DNA of 64,000 nt from Panagrolaimus kolymaensis (Eukaryota > Nematoda > Chromadorea > Rhabditida > Panagrolaimidae), in contig JAJQJQ010000079.1 of the NCBI GenBank assembly GCA_028622995.1, positions 186,001-250,000 on the forward strand. The letters run 5' to 3'. This document shows, one piece after another, positions 22,881 to 37,083 of the stretch. Under the pieces are notes generated by a model that did no database searches, was not told the origin of the DNA, and worked only from the letters and a program-made list of their open reading frames with translations. The position numbers and the translations under genes are program-made. Each line of letters begins with the position of its first letter. The first letter of the stretch is position 1.

Positions 22881-25800
22881 TGGTGACTCCTTGTTTGCTT
22901 GATACATTTGTTCAAAAAATGTTCATTGTTTGAGGTACTTCCAACGGAGGCAATCGAAAATCCTTTTTCTAATAAATTTTTAAATAATTAATTATGAATT
23001 TAGAAAAGAAAAAAAGCTCAGAAAAAAAAATTTCTAATACAAAATCAGAAAATTTGAATAATTTCTATTAAATTTTCATTTCAAAGCCACATAGCTCGAT
23101 CAGAACCGTATCCGATTTTTAAAAATATCAACGAAAATGGATGTAAAAATGCATAAACATCCATAAAAATAAGCCACTTTTCCTCTGGAATTTTTTTTCT
23201 TATTCAAAAAGTATTTTTTTTCAATTTGGTGACTCCTTGTTTGCTTGATACATTTGTTCAAAAAATGTTCATTGTTTGAGGTACTTCCAACGGAGGCAAT
23301 CGAAAATCCTTTTTCTAATAAATTTTTAAATAATTAATTATGAATTTAGAAAAGGAAAAAAGCTCAGAAAAAAAAATTTCTAATACGAAATCACAAAATT
23401 TGAATAATTTATGTTAAATTTTCATTTCAAAGCCACATAGCTCGATCAGAACCTTTACTTATGCTATTGAAAACAGGATCGATTTTTGAAGGTTTTTATG
23501 TGTACTAACACATCTGATAAGCAATATTTTTTTTAAGTATACTTAGTTTTGAGTTTGGAATAAATTTACCTTTATCAAAGCATTTTTTGCTTTAAGTGTA
23601 ATTTTTGATGTCTTCCAAATCGTCGTCATAGAATCCGATTTTTAAAAATATCATTGAATATGGATGTAAAAATGCATAAACATCCATAAAAATAAGCCAC
23701 TTTTCCTCTGGAATTTTTTTTCTTATTCAAAAAGTATTTTTTTTCAATTTGGTGACTCCTTGTTTGCTTGATACATTTGTTCAAAAAATGTTCATTGTTT
23801 GAGGTACTTCCAACGGAGGCAATCGAAAATCCTTTTTCTAATAAATTTTTAAATAATTAATTATGAATTTAGAAAAGAAAAAAAAGCTCAGAAAAAAAAA
23901 TTTCTAATACAAAATCAGAAAATTTGAATAATTTCTATTAAATTTTCATTTCAAAGCCACATAGCTCGATCAGAACCGTATCCGATTTTTAAAAATATCA
24001 ACGAAAATGGATGTAAAAATGCATAAACATCCATAAAAATAAGCCACTTTTCCTCTGGAATTTTTTTTCTTATTCAAAAAGTATTTTTTTTCAATTTGGT
24101 GACTCCTTGTTTGCTTGATACTTTTGTTCAAAAAATGTTCATTGTTTGAGGTACTTCCAACGGAGGCAATCCAAAATCCTTTTTCTAATAAATTTTTAAA
24201 TAATTAATTATGAATTTAGAAAAGAAAAAAAGCTCAGAAAAAAAAATTTCTAATACAAAATCAGAAAATTTGAATAATTTATATTAAATTTTCATTTCAA
24301 AGCCACATAGCTCGATCAGAACCTTTACTTATGCTATTGAAAACAGGATCGATTTTTGAAGGTTTTTATGTGTACTAACACATCTGATAAGCAATATTTT
24401 TTTTAAGTATACTTAGTTTTGAGTTTGCAATTAATTTACCTTTATCAAAGCATTTTTTGCTTTAAGTGTAATTTTTGATGTCTTCCAAATCGTCGTCATA
24501 GAATCCGATTTTTAAAAATATCATTGAATATGGATGTAAAAATGCATAAACATCCATAAAAATAAGCCACTTTTCCTCTGGAATTTTTTTTCTTATTCAA
24601 AAAGTATTTTTTTTCAATTTGGTGACTCCTTGTTTGCTTGATACTTTTGTTCAAAAAATGTTCATTGTTTGAGGTACTTCCAACGGAGGCAATCCAAAAT
24701 CCTTTTTCTAATAAATTTTTAAATAATTAATTATGAATTTAGAAAAGAAAAAAAGTTCAGAAAAAAAAATTTCTAATACAAAATCAGAAAATTTGAATAA
24801 TTTATATTAAATTTTCATTTCAAAGCCACATAGCTCGATCAGAACCGTATCCGATTTTTAAAAATATCAACGAAAATGGATGTAAAAATGCATATACATC
24901 CATAAAAATAAGCCACTTTTCCTCTGGAATTTTTTTTCTTATTCAAAATGTATTTTTTTTCAATTTGGTGACTCCTTGTTTGCTTGATACATTTGTTCAA
25001 AAAATTTTCATTGTTTGAGGTACTTCCAACGGAGGCAATCGAAAATCCTTTTTCTATTAAATTTTTAAATAATTAATTATGAATTTAGAAAAGAAAAAAA
25101 GCTCAGAAAAAAAAATTTCTAATACAAAATCAGAAAATTTGAATAATTTATATTAAATTTTCATTTCAAAGCCACATAGCTCGATCAGAACCGTATCCGA
25201 TTTTTAAAAATATCAACGAAAATGGATGTAAAAATGCATATACATCCATAAAAATAAGCCACTTTTCCTCTGGAATTTTTTTTCTTATTCAAAATGTATT
25301 TTTTTTCAATTTGGTGACTCCTTGTTTGCTTGATACATTTGTTCAAAAAATGTTCATTGTTTGAGGTACTTCCAACGGAGGCAATCGAAAATCCTTTTTC
25401 TAATAAATTTTTAAATAATTAATTATGAATTTAGAAAAGAAAAAAAGCTCAGAAAAAAAAATTTCTAATACAAAATCAGAAAATTTGAATAATTTATATT
25501 AAATTTTCATTTCAAAGCCACATAGCTCGATCAGAACCGTATCCGATTTTTAAAAATATCAACGAAAATGGATGTAAAAATGCATATACATCCATAAAAA
25601 TAAGCCACTTTTCCTCTGGAATTTTTTTTCTTATTCAAAATGTATTTTTTTTCAATTTGGTGACTCCTTGTTTGCTTGATACATTTGTTCAAAAAATTTT
25701 CATTGTTTGAGGTACTTCCAACGGAGGCAATCGAAAATCCTTTTTCTATTAAATTTTTAAATAATTAATTATGAATTTAGAAAAGAAAAAAAGCTCAGAA

Positions 25801-26349
25801 AAAAAAATTTCTAATACAAAATCAGAAAATTTGAATAATTTATATTAAATTTTCATTTCAAAGCCACATAGCTCGATCAGAACCGTATCCGATTTTTAAA
25901 AATATCAACGAAAATGGATGTAAAAATGCATATACATCCATAAAAATAAGCCACTTTTCCTCTGGAATTTTTTTTCTTATTCAAAATGTATTTTTTTTCA
26001 ATTTGGTGACTCCTTGTTTGCTTGATACATTTGTTCAAAAAATGTTCATTGTTTGAGGTACTTCCAACGGAGGCAATCGAAAATCCTTTTTCTAATAAAT
26101 TTTTAAATAATTAATTATGAATTTAGAAAAGAAAAAAAGCTCAGAAAAAAAAAATTCTAATACAAAATCAGAAAATTTGAATAATTTATATTAAATTTTC
26201 ATTTCAAAGCCACATAGCTCGATCAGAACCGTATCCGATTTTTAAAAATATCAACGAAAATGGATGTAAAAATGCATATACATCCATAAAAATAAGCCAC
26301 TTTTCCTCTGGAATTTTTTTTCTTATTCAAAATGTATTTTTTTTCAATT
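22881..26349 (+). repeat. Mixed S/L transition block
   Basis: Order S, L, S (347 bp, one extra A), L, S, S, S, S, S from 22881. The second L (24097) switches to GCAATTAATTTACC, the marker of all later L units. S units change from AAAAAGTATT to AAAATGTATT and from CATAAACATCC to CATATACATCC. Confidence 0.9.
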
Positions 26350-29300
26350 TGGTGACTCCTTGTTTGCTTGATACATTTGTTCAAAAAATGTTCATTGTTT
26401 GAGGTACTTCCAACGGAGGCAATCGAAAATCCTTTTTCTATTAAATTTTTAAATAATTAATTATGAATTTAGAAAAGAAAAAAAGCTCAGAAAAAAAAAT
26501 TTCTAATACAAAATCAGAAAATTTGAATAATTTATATTAAATTTTCATTTCAAAGCCACATAGCTCGATCAGAACCGTATCCGATTTTTAAAAATATCAA
26601 CGAAAATGGATGTAAAAATGCATATACATCCATAAAAATAAGCCACTTTTCCTCTGGAATTTTTTTTCAATTTGGTGACTCCTTGTTTGCTTGATACATT
26701 TGTTCAAAAAATGTTCATTGTTTGAGGTACTTCCAACGGAGGCAATCCAAAATCCTTTTTCTAATAAATTTTTAAATAATTAATTATGAATTTAGAAAAG
26801 AAAAAAAGCTCAGAAAAAAAAATTTCTAATACAAAATCAGAAAATTTGAATAATTTATATTAAATTTTCATTTCAAAGCCACATAGCTCGATCAGAACCG
26901 TATCCGATTTTTAAAAATATCAACGAAAATGGATGTAAAAATGCATAAACATCCATAAAAATAAGCCACTTTTCCTCTGGAATTTTTTTTCTTATTCAAA
27001 ATGTATTTTTTTTCAATTTGGTGACTCCTTGTTTGCTTGATACATTTGTTCAAAAAATGTTCATTGTTTGAGGTACTTCCAACGGAGGCAATCGAAAATC
27101 CTTTTTCTATTAAATTTTTAAATAATTAATTATGAATTTAGAAAAGAAAAAAAGCTCAGAAAAAAAAATTTCTAATACAAAATCAGAAAATTTGAATAAT
27201 TTATATTAAATTTTCATTTCAAAGCCACATAGCTCGATCAGAACCGTATCCGATTTTTAAAAATATCAACGAAAATGGATGTAAAAATGCATATACATCC
27301 ATAAAAATAAGCCACTTTTCCTCTGGAATTTTTTTTCAATTTGGTGACTCCTTGTTTGCTTGATACATTTGTTCAAAAAATGTTCATTGTTTGAGGTACT
27401 TCCAACGGAGGCAATCCAAAATCCTTTTTCTAATAAATTTTTAAATAATTAATTATGAATTTAGAAAAGAAAAAAAGCTCAGAAAAAAAAATTTCTAATA
27501 CAAAATCAGAAAATTTGAATAATTTATATTAAATTTTCATTTCAAAGCCACATAGCTCGATCAGAACCGTATCCGATTTTTAAAAATATCAACGAAAATG
27601 GATGTAAAAATGCATATACATCCATAAAAATAAGCCACTTTTCCTCTGGAATTTTTTTTCAATTTGGTGACTCCTTGTTTGCTTGATACATTTGTTCAAA
27701 AAATGTTCATTGTTTGAGGTACTTCCAACGGAGGCAATCCAAAATCCTTTTTCTAATAAATTTTTAAATAATTAATTATGAATTTAGAAAAGAAAAAAAG
27801 CTCAGAAAAAAAAATTTCTAATACAAAATCAGAAAATTTGAATAATTTATATTAAATTTTCATTTCAAAGCCACATAGCTCGATCAGAACCGTATCCGAT
27901 TTTTAAAAATATCAACGAAAATGGATGTAAAAATGCATAAACATCCATAAAAATAAGCCACTTTTCCTCTGGAATTTTTTTTCTTATTCAAAATGTATTT
28001 TTTTTCAATTTGGTGACTCCTTGTTTGCTTGATACATTTGTTCAAAAAATGTTCATTGTTTGAGGTACTTCCAACGGAGGCAATCGAAAATCCTTTTTCT
28101 ATTAAATTTTTAAATAATTAATTATGAATTTAGAAAAGAAAAAAAGCTCAGAAAAAAAAATTTCTAATACAAAATCAGAAAATTTGAATAATTTATATTA
28201 AATTTTCATTTCAAAGCCACATAGCTCGATCAGAACCGTATCCGATTTTTAAAAATATCAACGAAAATGGATGTAAAAATGCATATACATCCATAAAAAT
28301 AAGCCACTTTTCCTCTGGAATTTTTTTTCAATTTGGTGACTCCTTGTTTGCTTGATACATTTGTTCAAAAAATGTTCATTGTTTGAGGTACTTCCAACGG
28401 AGGCAATCCAAAATCCTTTTTCTAATAAATTTTTAAATAATTAATTATGAATTTAGAAAAGAAAAAAAGCTCAGAAAAAAAAATTTCTAATACAAAATCA
28501 GAAAATTTGAATAATTTATATTAAATTTTCATTTCAAAGCCACATAGCTCGATCAGAACCGTATCCGATTTTTAAAAATATCAACGAAAATGGATGTAAA
28601 AATGCATAAACATCCATAAAAATAAGCCACTTTTCCTCTGGAATTTTTTTTCTTATTCAAAATGTATTTTTTTTCAATTTGGTGACTCCTTGTTTGCTTG
28701 ATACATTTGTTCAAAAAATGTTCATTGTTTGAGGTACTTCCAACGGAGGCAATCGAAAATCCTTTTTCTATTAAATTTTTAAATAATTAATTATGAATTT
28801 AGAAAAGAAAAAAAGCTCAGAAAAAAAAATTTCTAATACAAAATCAGAAAATTTGAATAATTTATATTAAATTTTCATTTCAAAGCCACATAGCTCGATC
28901 AGAACCGTATCCGATTTTTAAAAATATCAACGAAAATGGATGTAAAAATGCATATACATCCATAAAAATAAGCCACTTTTCCTCTGGAATTTTTTTTCAA
29001 TTTGGTGACTCCTTGTTTGCTTGATACATTTGTTCAAAAAATGTTCATTGTTTGAGGTACTTCCAACGGAGGCAATCCAAAATCCTTTTTCTAATAAATT
29101 TTTAAATAATTAATTATGAATTTAGAAAAGAAAAAAAGCTCAGAAAAAAAAATTTCTAATACAAAATCAGAAAATTTGAATAATTTATATTAAATTTTCA
29201 TTTCAAAGCCACATAGCTCGATCAGAACCGTATCCGATTTTTAAAAATATCAACGAAAATGGATGTAAAAATGCATATACATCCATAAAAATAAGCCACT

Positions 29301-32300
29301 TTTCCTCTGGAATTTTTTTTCAATTTGGTGACTCCTTGTTTGCTTGATACATTTGTTCAAAAAATGTTCATTGTTTGAGGTACTTCCAACGGAGGCAATC
29401 CAAAATCCTTTTTCTAATAAATTTTTAAATAATTAATTATGAATTTAGAAAAGAAAAAAAGCTCAGAAAAAAAAATTTCTAATACAAAATCAGAAAATTT
29501 GAATAATTTATATTAAATTTTCATTTCAAAGCCACATAGCTCGATCAGAACCGTATCCGATTTTTAAAAATATCAACGAAAATGGATGTAAAAATGCATA
29601 AACATCCATAAAAATAAGCCACTTTTCCTCTGGAATTTTTTTTCTTATTCAAAATGTATTTTTTTTCAATTTGGTGACTCCTTGTTTGCTTGATACATTT
29701 GTTCAAAAAATGTTCATTGTTTGAGGTACTTCCAACGGAGGCAATCGAAAATCCTTTTTCTATTAAATTTTTAAATAATTAATTATGAATTTAGAAAAGA
29801 AAAAAAGCTCAGAAAAAAAAATTTCTAATACAAAATCAGAAAATTTGAATAATTTATATTAAATTTTCATTTCAAAGCCACATAGCTCGATCAGAACCGT
29901 ATCCGATTTTTAAAAATATCAACGAAAATGGATGTAAAAATGCATATACATCCATAAAAATAAGCCACTTTTCCTCTGGAATTTTTTTTCAATTTGGTGA
30001 CTCCTTGTTTGCTTGATACATTTGTTCAAAAAATGTTCATTGTTTGAGGTACTTCCAACGGAGGCAATCCAAAATCCTTTTTCTAATAAATTTTTAAATA
30101 ATTAATTATGAATTTAGAAAAGAAAAAAAGCTCAGAAAAAAAAATTTCTAATACAAAATCAGAAAATTTGAATAATTTCTATTAAATTTTCATTTCAAAG
30201 CCACATAGCTCGATCAGAACCGTATCCGATTTTTAAAAATATCAACGAAAATGGATGTAAAAATGCATAAACATCCATAAAAATAAGCCACTTTTCCTCT
30301 GGAATTTTTTTTCTTATTCAAAATGTATTTTTTTTCAATTTGGTGACTCCTTGTTTGCTTGATACATTTGTTCAAAAAATGTTCATTGTTTGAGGTACTT
30401 CCAACGGAGGCAATCGAAAATCCTTTTTCTAATAAATTTTTAAATAATTAATTATGAATTTAGAAAAGAAAAAAAGCTCAGAAAAAAAAATTTCTAATAC
30501 AAAATCAGAAAATTTGAATAATTTATATTAAATTTTCATTTCAAAGCCACATAGCTCGATCAGAACCGTATCCGATTTTTAAAAATATCAACGAAAATGG
30601 ATGTAAAAATGCATATACATCCATAAAAATAAGCCACTTTTCCTCTGGAATTTTTTTTCAATTTGGTGACTCCTTGTTTGCTTGATACATTTGTTCAAAA
30701 AATGTTCATTGTTTGAGGTACTTCCAACGGAGGCAATCGAAAATCCTTTTTCTATTAAATTTTTAAATAATTAATTATGAATTTAGAAAAGAAAAAAAGC
30801 TCAGAAAAAAAAATTTCTAATACAAAATCAGAAAATTTGAATAATTTATATTAAATTTTCATTTCAAAGCCACATAGCTCGATCAGAACCGTATCCGATT
30901 TTTAAAAATATCAACGAAAATGGATGTAAAAATGCATATACATCCATAAAAATAAGCCACTTTTCCTCTGGAATTTTTTTTCAATTTGGTGACTCCTTGT
31001 TTGCTTGATACATTTGTTCAAAAAATGTTCATTGTTTGAGGTACTTCCAACGGAGGCAATCCAAAATCCTTTTTCTAATAAATTTTTAAATAATTAATTA
31101 TGAATTTAGAAAAGGAAAAAAGCTCAGAAAAAAAAATTTCTAATACAAAATCAGAAAATTTGAATAATTTATATTAAATTTTCATTTCAAAGCCACATAG
31201 CTCGATCAGAACCGTATCCGATTTTTAAAAATATCAACGAAAATGGATGTAAAAATGCATAAACATCCATAAAAATAAGCCACTTTTCCTCTGGAATTTT
31301 TTTTCTTATTCAAAAAGTATTTTTTTTAAATTTGGTGACTCCTTGTTTGCTTGATACATTTGTTCAAAAAATGTTCATTGTTTGAGGTACTTCCAACGGA
31401 GGCAATCCAAAATCCTTTTTCTAATAAATTTTTAAATAATTAATTATGAATTTAGAAAAGAAAAAAAGCTCAGAAAAAAAAATTTCTAATACAAAATCAG
31501 AAAATTTGAATAATTTCTATTAAATTTTCATTTCAAAGCCACATAGCTCGATCAGAACCGTATCCGATTTTTAAAAATATCAACGAAAATGGATGTAAAA
31601 ATGCATAAACATCCATAAAAATAAGCCACTTTTCCTCTGGAATTTTTTTTCTTATTCAAAAAGTATTTTTTTTCAATTTGGTGACTCCTTGTTTGCTTGA
31701 TACTTTTGTTCAAAAAATGTTCATTGTTTGAGGTACTTCCAACGGAGGCAATCCAAAATCCTTTTTCTAATAAATTTTTAAATAATTAATTATGAATTTA
31801 GAAAAGAAAAAAAGCTCAGAAAAAAAAATTTCTAATACAAAATCAGAAAATTTGAATAATTTCTATTAAATTTTCATTTCAAAGCCACATAGCTCGATCA
31901 GAACCGTATCCGATTTTTAAAAATATCAACGAAAATGGATGTAAAAATGCATAAACATCCATAAAAATAAGCCACTTTTCCTCTGGAATTTTTTTTCTTA
32001 TTCAAAAAGTATTTTTTTTAAATTTGGTGACTCCTTGTTTGCTTGATACATTTGTTCAAAAAATGTTCATTGTTTGAGGTACTTCCAACGGAGGCAATCC
32101 AAAATCCTTTTTCTAATAAATTTTTAAATAATTAATTATGAATTTAGAAAAGAAAAAAAGCTCAGAAAAAAAAATTTCTAATACAAAATCAGAAAATTTG
32201 AATAATTTATATTAAATTTTCATTTCAAAGCCACATAGCTCGATCAGAACCGTATCCGATTTTTAAAAATATCAACGAAAATGGATGTAAAAATGCATAT

Positions 32301-35300
32301 ACATCCATAAAAATAAGCCACTTTTCCTCTGGAATTTTTTTTCAATTTGGTGACTCCTTGTTTGCTTGATACATTTGTTCAAAAAATGTTCATTGTTTGA
32401 GGTACTTCCAACGGAGGCAATCGAAAATCCTTTTTCTAATAAATTTTTAAATAATTAATTATGAATTTAGAAAAGGAAAAAAGCTCAGAAAAAAAAATTT
32501 CTAATACAAAATCAGAAAATTTGAATAATTTATATTAAATTTTCATTTCAAAGCCACATAGCTCGATCAGAACCGTATCCGATTTTTAAAAATATCAACG
32601 AAAATGGATGTAAAAATGCATAAACATCCATAAAAATAAGCCACTTTTCCTCTGGAATTTTTTTTCTTATTCAAAAAGTATTTTTTTTAAATTTGGTGAC
32701 TCCTTGTTTGCTTGATACATTTGTTCAAAAAATGTTCATTGTTTGAGGTACTTCCAACGGAGACAATCCAAAATCCTTTTTCTAATAAATTTTTAAATAA
32801 TTAATTATGAATTTAGAAAAGAAAAAAAGCTCAGAAAAAAAAATTTCTAATACAAAATCAGAAAATTTGAATAATTTCTATTAAATTTTCATTTCAAAGC
32901 CACATAGCTCGATCAGAACCGTATCCGATTTTTAAAAATATCAACGAAAATGGATGTAAAAATGCATAAACATCCATAAAAATAAGCCACTTTTCCTCTG
33001 GAATTTTTTTTCTTATTCAAAAAGTATTTTTTTTCAATTTGGTGACTCCTTGTTTGCTTGATACTTTTGTTCAAAAAATGTTCATTGTTTGAGGTACTTC
33101 CAACGGAGGCAATCCAAAATCCTTTTTCTAATAAATTTTTAAATAATTAATTATGAATTTAGAAAAGAAAAAAAGCTCAGAAAAAAAAATTTCTAATACA
33201 AAATCAGAAAATTTGAATAATTTCTATTAAATTTTCATTTCAAAGCCACATAGCTCGATCAGAACCGTATCCGATTTTTAAAAATATCAACGAAAATGGA
33301 TGTAAAAATGCATAAACATCCATAAAAATAAGCCACTTTTCCTCTGGAATTTTTTTTCTTATTCAAAAAGTATTTTTTTTAAATTTGGTGACTCCTTGTT
33401 TGCTTGATACATTTGTTCAAAAAATGTTCATTGTTTGAGGTACTTCCAACGGAGGCAATCCAAAATCCTTTTTCTAATAAATTTTTAAATAATTAATTAT
33501 GAATTTAGAAAAGAAAAAAAGCTCAGAAAAAAAAATTTCTAATACAAAATCAGAAAATTTGAATAATTTCTATTAAATTTTCATTTCAAAGCCACATAGC
33601 TCGATCAGAACCGTATCCGATTTTTAAAAATATCAACGAAAATGGATGTAAAAATGCATAAACATCCATAAAAATAAGCCACTTTTCCTCTGGAATTTTT
33701 TTTCTTATTCAAAAAGTATTTTTTTTCAATTTGGTGACTCCTTGTTTGCTTGATACTTTTGTTCAAAAAATGTTCATTGTTTGAGGTACTTCCAACGGAG
33801 GCAATCCAAAATCCTTTTTCTAATAAATTTTTAAATAATTAATTATGAATTTAGAAAAGAAAAAAAGCTCAGAAAAAAAAATTTCTAATACAAAATCAGA
33901 AAATTTGAATAATTTATATTAAATTTTCATTTCAAAGCCACATAGCTCGATCAGAACCGTATCCGATTTTTAAAAATATCAACGAAAATGGATGTAAAAA
34001 TGCATATACATCCATAAAAATAAGCCACTTTTCCTCTGGAATTTTTTTTCAATTTGGTGACTCCTTGTTTGCTTGATACATTTGTTCAAAAAATGTTCAT
34101 TGTTTGAGGTACTTCCAACGGAGGCAATCGAAAATCCTTTTTCTAATAAATTTTTAAATAATTAATTATGAATTTAGAAAAGGAAAAAAGCTCAGAAAAA
34201 AAAATTTCTAATACAAAATCAGAAAATTTGAATAATTTATATTAAATTTTCATTTCAAAGCCACATAGCTCGATCAGAACCGTATCCGATTTTTAAAAAT
34301 ATCATTGAATATGGATGTAAAAATGCATTAACATCCATAAAAATAAGCCACTTTTCCTCTGGAATTTTTTTTCTTATTCAAAAAGTATTTTTTTTAAATT
34401 TGGTGACTCCTTGTTTGCTTGATACATTTGTTCAAAAAATGTTCATTGTTTGAGGTACTTCCAACGGAGGCAATCCAAAATCCTTTTTCTAATAAATTTT
34501 TAAATAATTAATTATGAATTTAGAAAAGAAAAAAAGCTCAGAAAAAAAAATTTCTAATACAAAATCAGAAAATTTGAATAATTTCTATTAAATTTTCATT
34601 TCAAAGCCACATAGCTCGATCAGAACCGTATCCGATTTTTAAAAATATCAACGAAAATGGATGTAAAAATGCATAAACATCCATAAAAATAAGCCACTTT
34701 TCCTCTGGAATTTTTTTTCTTATTCAAAAAGTATTTTTTTTCAATTTGGTGACTCCTTGTTTGCTTGATACTTTTGTTCAAAAAATGTTCATTGTTTGAG
34801 GTACTTCCAACGGAGGCAATCGAAAATCCTTTTTCTATTAAATTTTTAAATAATTAATTATGAATTTAGAAAAGAAAAAAAGCTCAGAAAAAAAAATTTC
34901 TAATACAAAATCAGAAAATTTGAATAATTTATATTAAATTTTCATTTCAAAGCCACATAGCTCGATCAGAACCGTATCCGATTTTTAAAAATATCAACGA
35001 AAATGGATGTAAAAATGCATATACATCCATAAAAATAAGCCACTTTTCCTCTGGAATTTTTTTTCAATTTGGTGACTCCTTGTTTGCTTGATACTTTTGT
35101 TCAAAAAATGTTCATTGTTTGAGGTACTTCCAACGGAGGCAATCGAAAATCCTTTTTCTATTAAATTTTTAAATAATTAATTATGAATTTAGAAAAGAAA
35201 AAAAGCTCAGAAAAAAAAATTTCTAATACAAAATCAGAAAATTTGAATAATTTATATTAAATTTTCATTTCAAAGCCACATAGCTCGATCAGAACCGTAT

Positions 35301-36038
35301 CCGATTTTTAAAAATATCAACGAAAATGGATGTAAAAATGCATATACATCCATAAAAATAAGCCACTTTTCCTCTGGAATTTTTTTTCAATTTGGTGACT
35401 CCTTGTTTGCTTGATACATTTGTTCAAAAAATGTTCATTGTTTGAGGTACTTCCAACGGATTCAATCGAAAATCCTTTTTCTAATAAATTTTTAAATAAT
35501 TAATTATGAATTTAGAAAAGGAAAAAAGCTCAGAAAAAAAAATTTCTAATACAAAATCAGAAAATTTGAATAAATTATATTAAATTTTCATTTCAAAGCC
35601 ACATAGCTCGATCAGAACCGTATCCGATTTTTAAAAATATCAACGAAAATGGATGTAAAAATGCATATACATCCATAAAAATAAGCCACTTTTCCTCTGG
35701 AATTTTTTTTCAATTTGGTGACTCCTTGTTTGCTTGATACTTTTGTTCAAAAAATGTTCATTGTTTGAGGTACTTCCATCGGAGGCAATCGAAAATCCTT
35801 TTTCTATTAAATTTTTAAATAATTAATTATGAATTTAGAAAAGAAAAAAAGCTCAGAAAAAAAAATTTCTAATACAAAATCAGAAAATTTGAATAATTTA
35901 TATTAAATTTTCATTTCAAAGCCACATAGCTCGATCAGAACCGTATCCGATTTTTAAAAATATCAACGAAAATGGATGTAAAAATGCATATACATCCATA
36001 AAAATAAGCCACTTTTCCTCTGGAATTTTTTTTCAATT
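26350..36038 (+). repeat. S and S' block, including a 1661-bp higher-order repeat
   Basis: Only 346- and 323-bp units occur here. From 26673 the order 346-323-323-346-323 (1661 bp) is repeated exactly at 28334-29994, and 29995-31332 starts a third round. From 31333 other orders follow, with a TTTAAATTTGGTG variant in place of TTTCAATTTGGTG at 31326, 32018, 32687, 33379 and 34394. No L unit is present. Confidence 0.9.
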
Positions 36039-37083
36039 TGGTGACTCCTTGTTTGCTTGATACATTTGTTCAAAAAATGTTCATTGTTTGAGGTACTTCC
36101 AACGGAGGCAATCGAAAATCCTTTTTCTATTAAATTTTTAAATAATTAATTATGAATTTAGAAAAGGAAAAAAGCTCAGAAAAAAAAATTTCTAATACGA
36201 AATCACAAAATTTGAATAATTTATGTTAAATTTTCATTTCAAAGCCACATAGCTCGATCAGAACCTTTACTTATGCTATTGAAAACAGGATCGATTTTTG
36301 AAGGTTTTTATGTGTACTAACACATCTGATAAGCAATATTTTTTTTAAGTATACTTAGTTTTGAGTTTGCAATTAATTTACCTTTATCAAAGCATTTTTT
36401 GCTTTAAGTGTAATTTTTGATGTCTTCCAAATCGTCGTCATAGAATCCGATTTTTAAAAATATCATTGAATATGGATGTAAAAATGCATAAACATCCATA
36501 AAATAAGCCACTTTTCCTCTGGAATTTTTTTTCTTATTCAAAAAGTATTTTTTTTCAATTTGGTGACTCCTTGTTTGCTTGATACATTTGTTCAAAAAAT
36601 GTTCATTGTTTGAGGTACTTCCAACGGAGGCAATCCAAAATCCTTTTTCTAATAAATTTTTAAATAATTAATTATGAATTTAGAAAAGAAAAAAAGCTCA
36701 GAAAAAAAAATTTCTAATACAAAATCAGAAAATTTGAATAATTTATATTAAATTTTCATTTCAAAGCCACATAGCTCGATCAGAACCTTTACTTATGCTA
36801 TTGAAAACAGGATCGATTTTTGAAGGTTTTTATGTGTACTAACACATCTGATAAGCAATATTTTTTTTAAGTATACTTAGTTTTGAGTTTGCAATTAATT
36901 TACCTTTATCAAAGCATTTTTTGCTTTAAGTGTAATTTTTGATGTCTTCCAAATCGTCGTCATAGAATCCGATTTTTAAAAATATCATTGAATATGGATG
37001 TAAAAATGCATAAACATCCATAAAAATAAGCCACTTTTCCTCTGGAATTTTTTTTCTTATTCAAAAAGTATTTTTTTTCAATT
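36039..37083 (+). repeat. Two long units (522 and 523 bp) reopening the L family
   Basis: The first L unit at 36039 is a hybrid: its left part has the GAAAAGGAAAAAAGC and ACGAAATCAC markers of the 16-23 kb block, while its right part has GCAATTAATTTACC. It lacks one A in CATAAAATAAGCC. This points to exchange between L subfamilies. Confidence 0.8.
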
